Below, in pieces: positions 62,858 to 64,000 of a stretch of DNA of 64,000 nucleotides. Every line of letters begins with the position of its first letter. The stretch's first letter is position 1. A program made the position numbers and the translations under genes. Source of the stretch: Zygnema cylindricum (Eukaryota; Streptophyta; Zygnematophyceae; Zygnematales; Zygnemataceae). Under the pieces are notes generated by a model, which did not search any database, was not told the origin of the DNA, and saw only the letters and a program-made list of their open reading frames with translations. The stretch is from NCBI GenBank assembly GCA_037447655.1, contig JBBHKE010003477.1:1-64000 (forward strand), read 5' to 3'.

Positions 62858-63788
62858 ATGACTACACCGACATCCTCATCGTCTCGGTTCCGGTTGTTGT
62901 CACATAACAACACGTCACAGGCGCGCCTTCACGAATTCCGGTTTTTTATGGTAGAGAATATATGTATTGGGCAGATCTTGTCAGGTCATATTTTGTACAA
63001 ATGACGCTTTTTGATGTTTTTAATGGATCTATGGTAGAAACTGATGTAAACTATGATCAAAAGAATGAGCAAGCTCTTCATCTAATAAAATTAATGATAT
63101 CTAAGGAGCTGCATATGACATACATTCAGGCTTCTAAAGCATCAGTGATTTGGGATGCTTTGAAAAAGACATATTCTAGGGCTAATGCACAACATGAGAT
63201 TATAATTGCTAGGCAGATCTTGGAATATAAGTATACAGGCGAAACCATGGCAGAACATTGCAATAAATTCAGACTTCTAGTTGCAAAAAAATGCATGTTT
63301 AGGTGGTTCATTTCTTGAGTATCACCAAACAATGATTTTAGTGAGGGGGCTTCCTACTAAGTATAAAGGTCCCTATGATGAACTGAAAAAAATTGGATAA
63401 GACACAATGGAATCTAGCTACAGCTATAGAGTATGTGCAAGAAGAAGAAGCAAATCAGCTGGCATTTAATTTTGGAAAGCCAGCTATAGCTTACAATGCT
63501 CAGTTTTAGAGAGATAATAGATTTCAAGGAAATCAGTCTTTTCAGCAATATGAAAGGTGTGTCTATTGCTATGATAATGGTCATTTGTACAAGATTTATC
63601 CTTTGTATATAAAATCGTGTGAAACAGGTTTTTATCGCAAAGGATTGAAGGTGAGAGGAGCTCCATTTACACCAAAACCTTCGAGTAAAACTGCGGCTTT
63701 TTCAGCGGAGGAAGAGGAACCAGTGAAGGAGATGGAGAACGATAAATCAGAGGTTGTCAGTTTTCCTAAAACTGACAACACCGAGTTC
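62858..63788 (+). pseudogene. Copia gag, third lineage (element E)
   Basis: ATG at 62858, then frameshifts at about 62955 and 63300. The central 62962-63318 frame is UBN2-type gag (YWADLVRSYFVQMTLFDVF; LIKLMISKELHMTYIQASKA; GETMAEHCNKFRLL). A CCHC-like knuckle follows at about 63559 (CVYCYDNGHLYKIYPLY) with its last Cys changed to Tyr, then an acidic tail (AEEEEPVKEMENDK). It is interrupted by an LTR at 63789. The 450 bp upstream (62409-62857) may be its leader. Confidence 0.75.
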
Positions 63789-64000
63789 TAAAACTCTGAA
63801 ACCTCCATAAGTCCTCAGAGTGGACAGTTTCCAAGAAGCCTCTAGGATAACCCTAACCCCTTTGTGTTTCAGCAAAAATAACTGCCACCCTGGCAGACAA
63901 TAACTTTGACCAACTTTACCTTTGTGAAGGCAAGAATTCCCTGAGTCAATAGCAAAAAGAATCTCTGAATTTGCTCCCCTGAGCAGTAAGTTATGGAGGG
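63789..64000 (-). mobile_element. LTR of the hairpin-LTR family, cut by the window edge
   Basis: Reads as the inverse of the LTR 3' end (AACTCTGAAACCTCCATAAG), through hairpins CTGCCACCCTGGCAG and CTCCCCTGAGCAG, to the window end. It interrupts the element E gag. Confidence 0.8.

Overview
The window looks like a repeat-rich eukaryotic nuclear genome. The evidence is GT-AG introns with pyrimidine-rich acceptors, several Ty1/copia and Ty3/gypsy retrotransposon remnants, many small inverted-repeat DNA transposons, AT-rich spacers, and a single multi-exon host gene for a secreted protein with an SPPP-type proline-rich segment. That segment, together with G-box-like ACGTG motifs in the LTRs, points to a green-lineage organism (plant or streptophyte alga). 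This is inference; no rRNA, organelle or housekeeping gene fixes the taxon. No bacterial operon, CRISPR array or complete tRNA/rRNA gene was found.

Layout. 1-13 kb: nested DNA transposons. There is a long-inverted-repeat element (1681-4773) with two related insertions, a minisatellite, and a PIF/Harbinger-like element (5854-9097, TSD TAA) inside an older TA-flanked element (5427-9214), whose intact short relative sits next door (9288-9829). 13-28.4 kb: one LTR family, seen as a solo LTR (TSD GTGAG), a 6.1-kb two-LTR element on the minus strand (TSD CCCAC), a second solo LTR (TSD CAAAG), and a tail-to-tail LTR pair forming a 2.2-kb palindrome. 28-34 kb: MITEs and a duplicated 1.65-kb segment, the first copy of which ends exactly at a 10-N assembly gap. 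34.36-38.27 kb: the host gene, for which I derive a fully phase-consistent seven-exon model (510 residues). The duplicated segment carries its 5' region, including the start-codon and signal-peptide exons. 39-41 kb: more MITEs. 41-57 kb: a pile-up of at least five copia copies, most broken by stops, frameshifts and head-to-tail fusions. 57-61 kb: a minus-strand gypsy remnant. 61-64 kb: LTRs flanking another copia gag.

The most unusual signal is in the 13 LTR copies. Each carries an ordered set of short perfect hairpins whose two arms change together between copies, plus an antisense tRNA-like module with A-box and B-box-like sequences. This suggests a conserved structured leader RNA and possibly an internal Pol III-type promoter.
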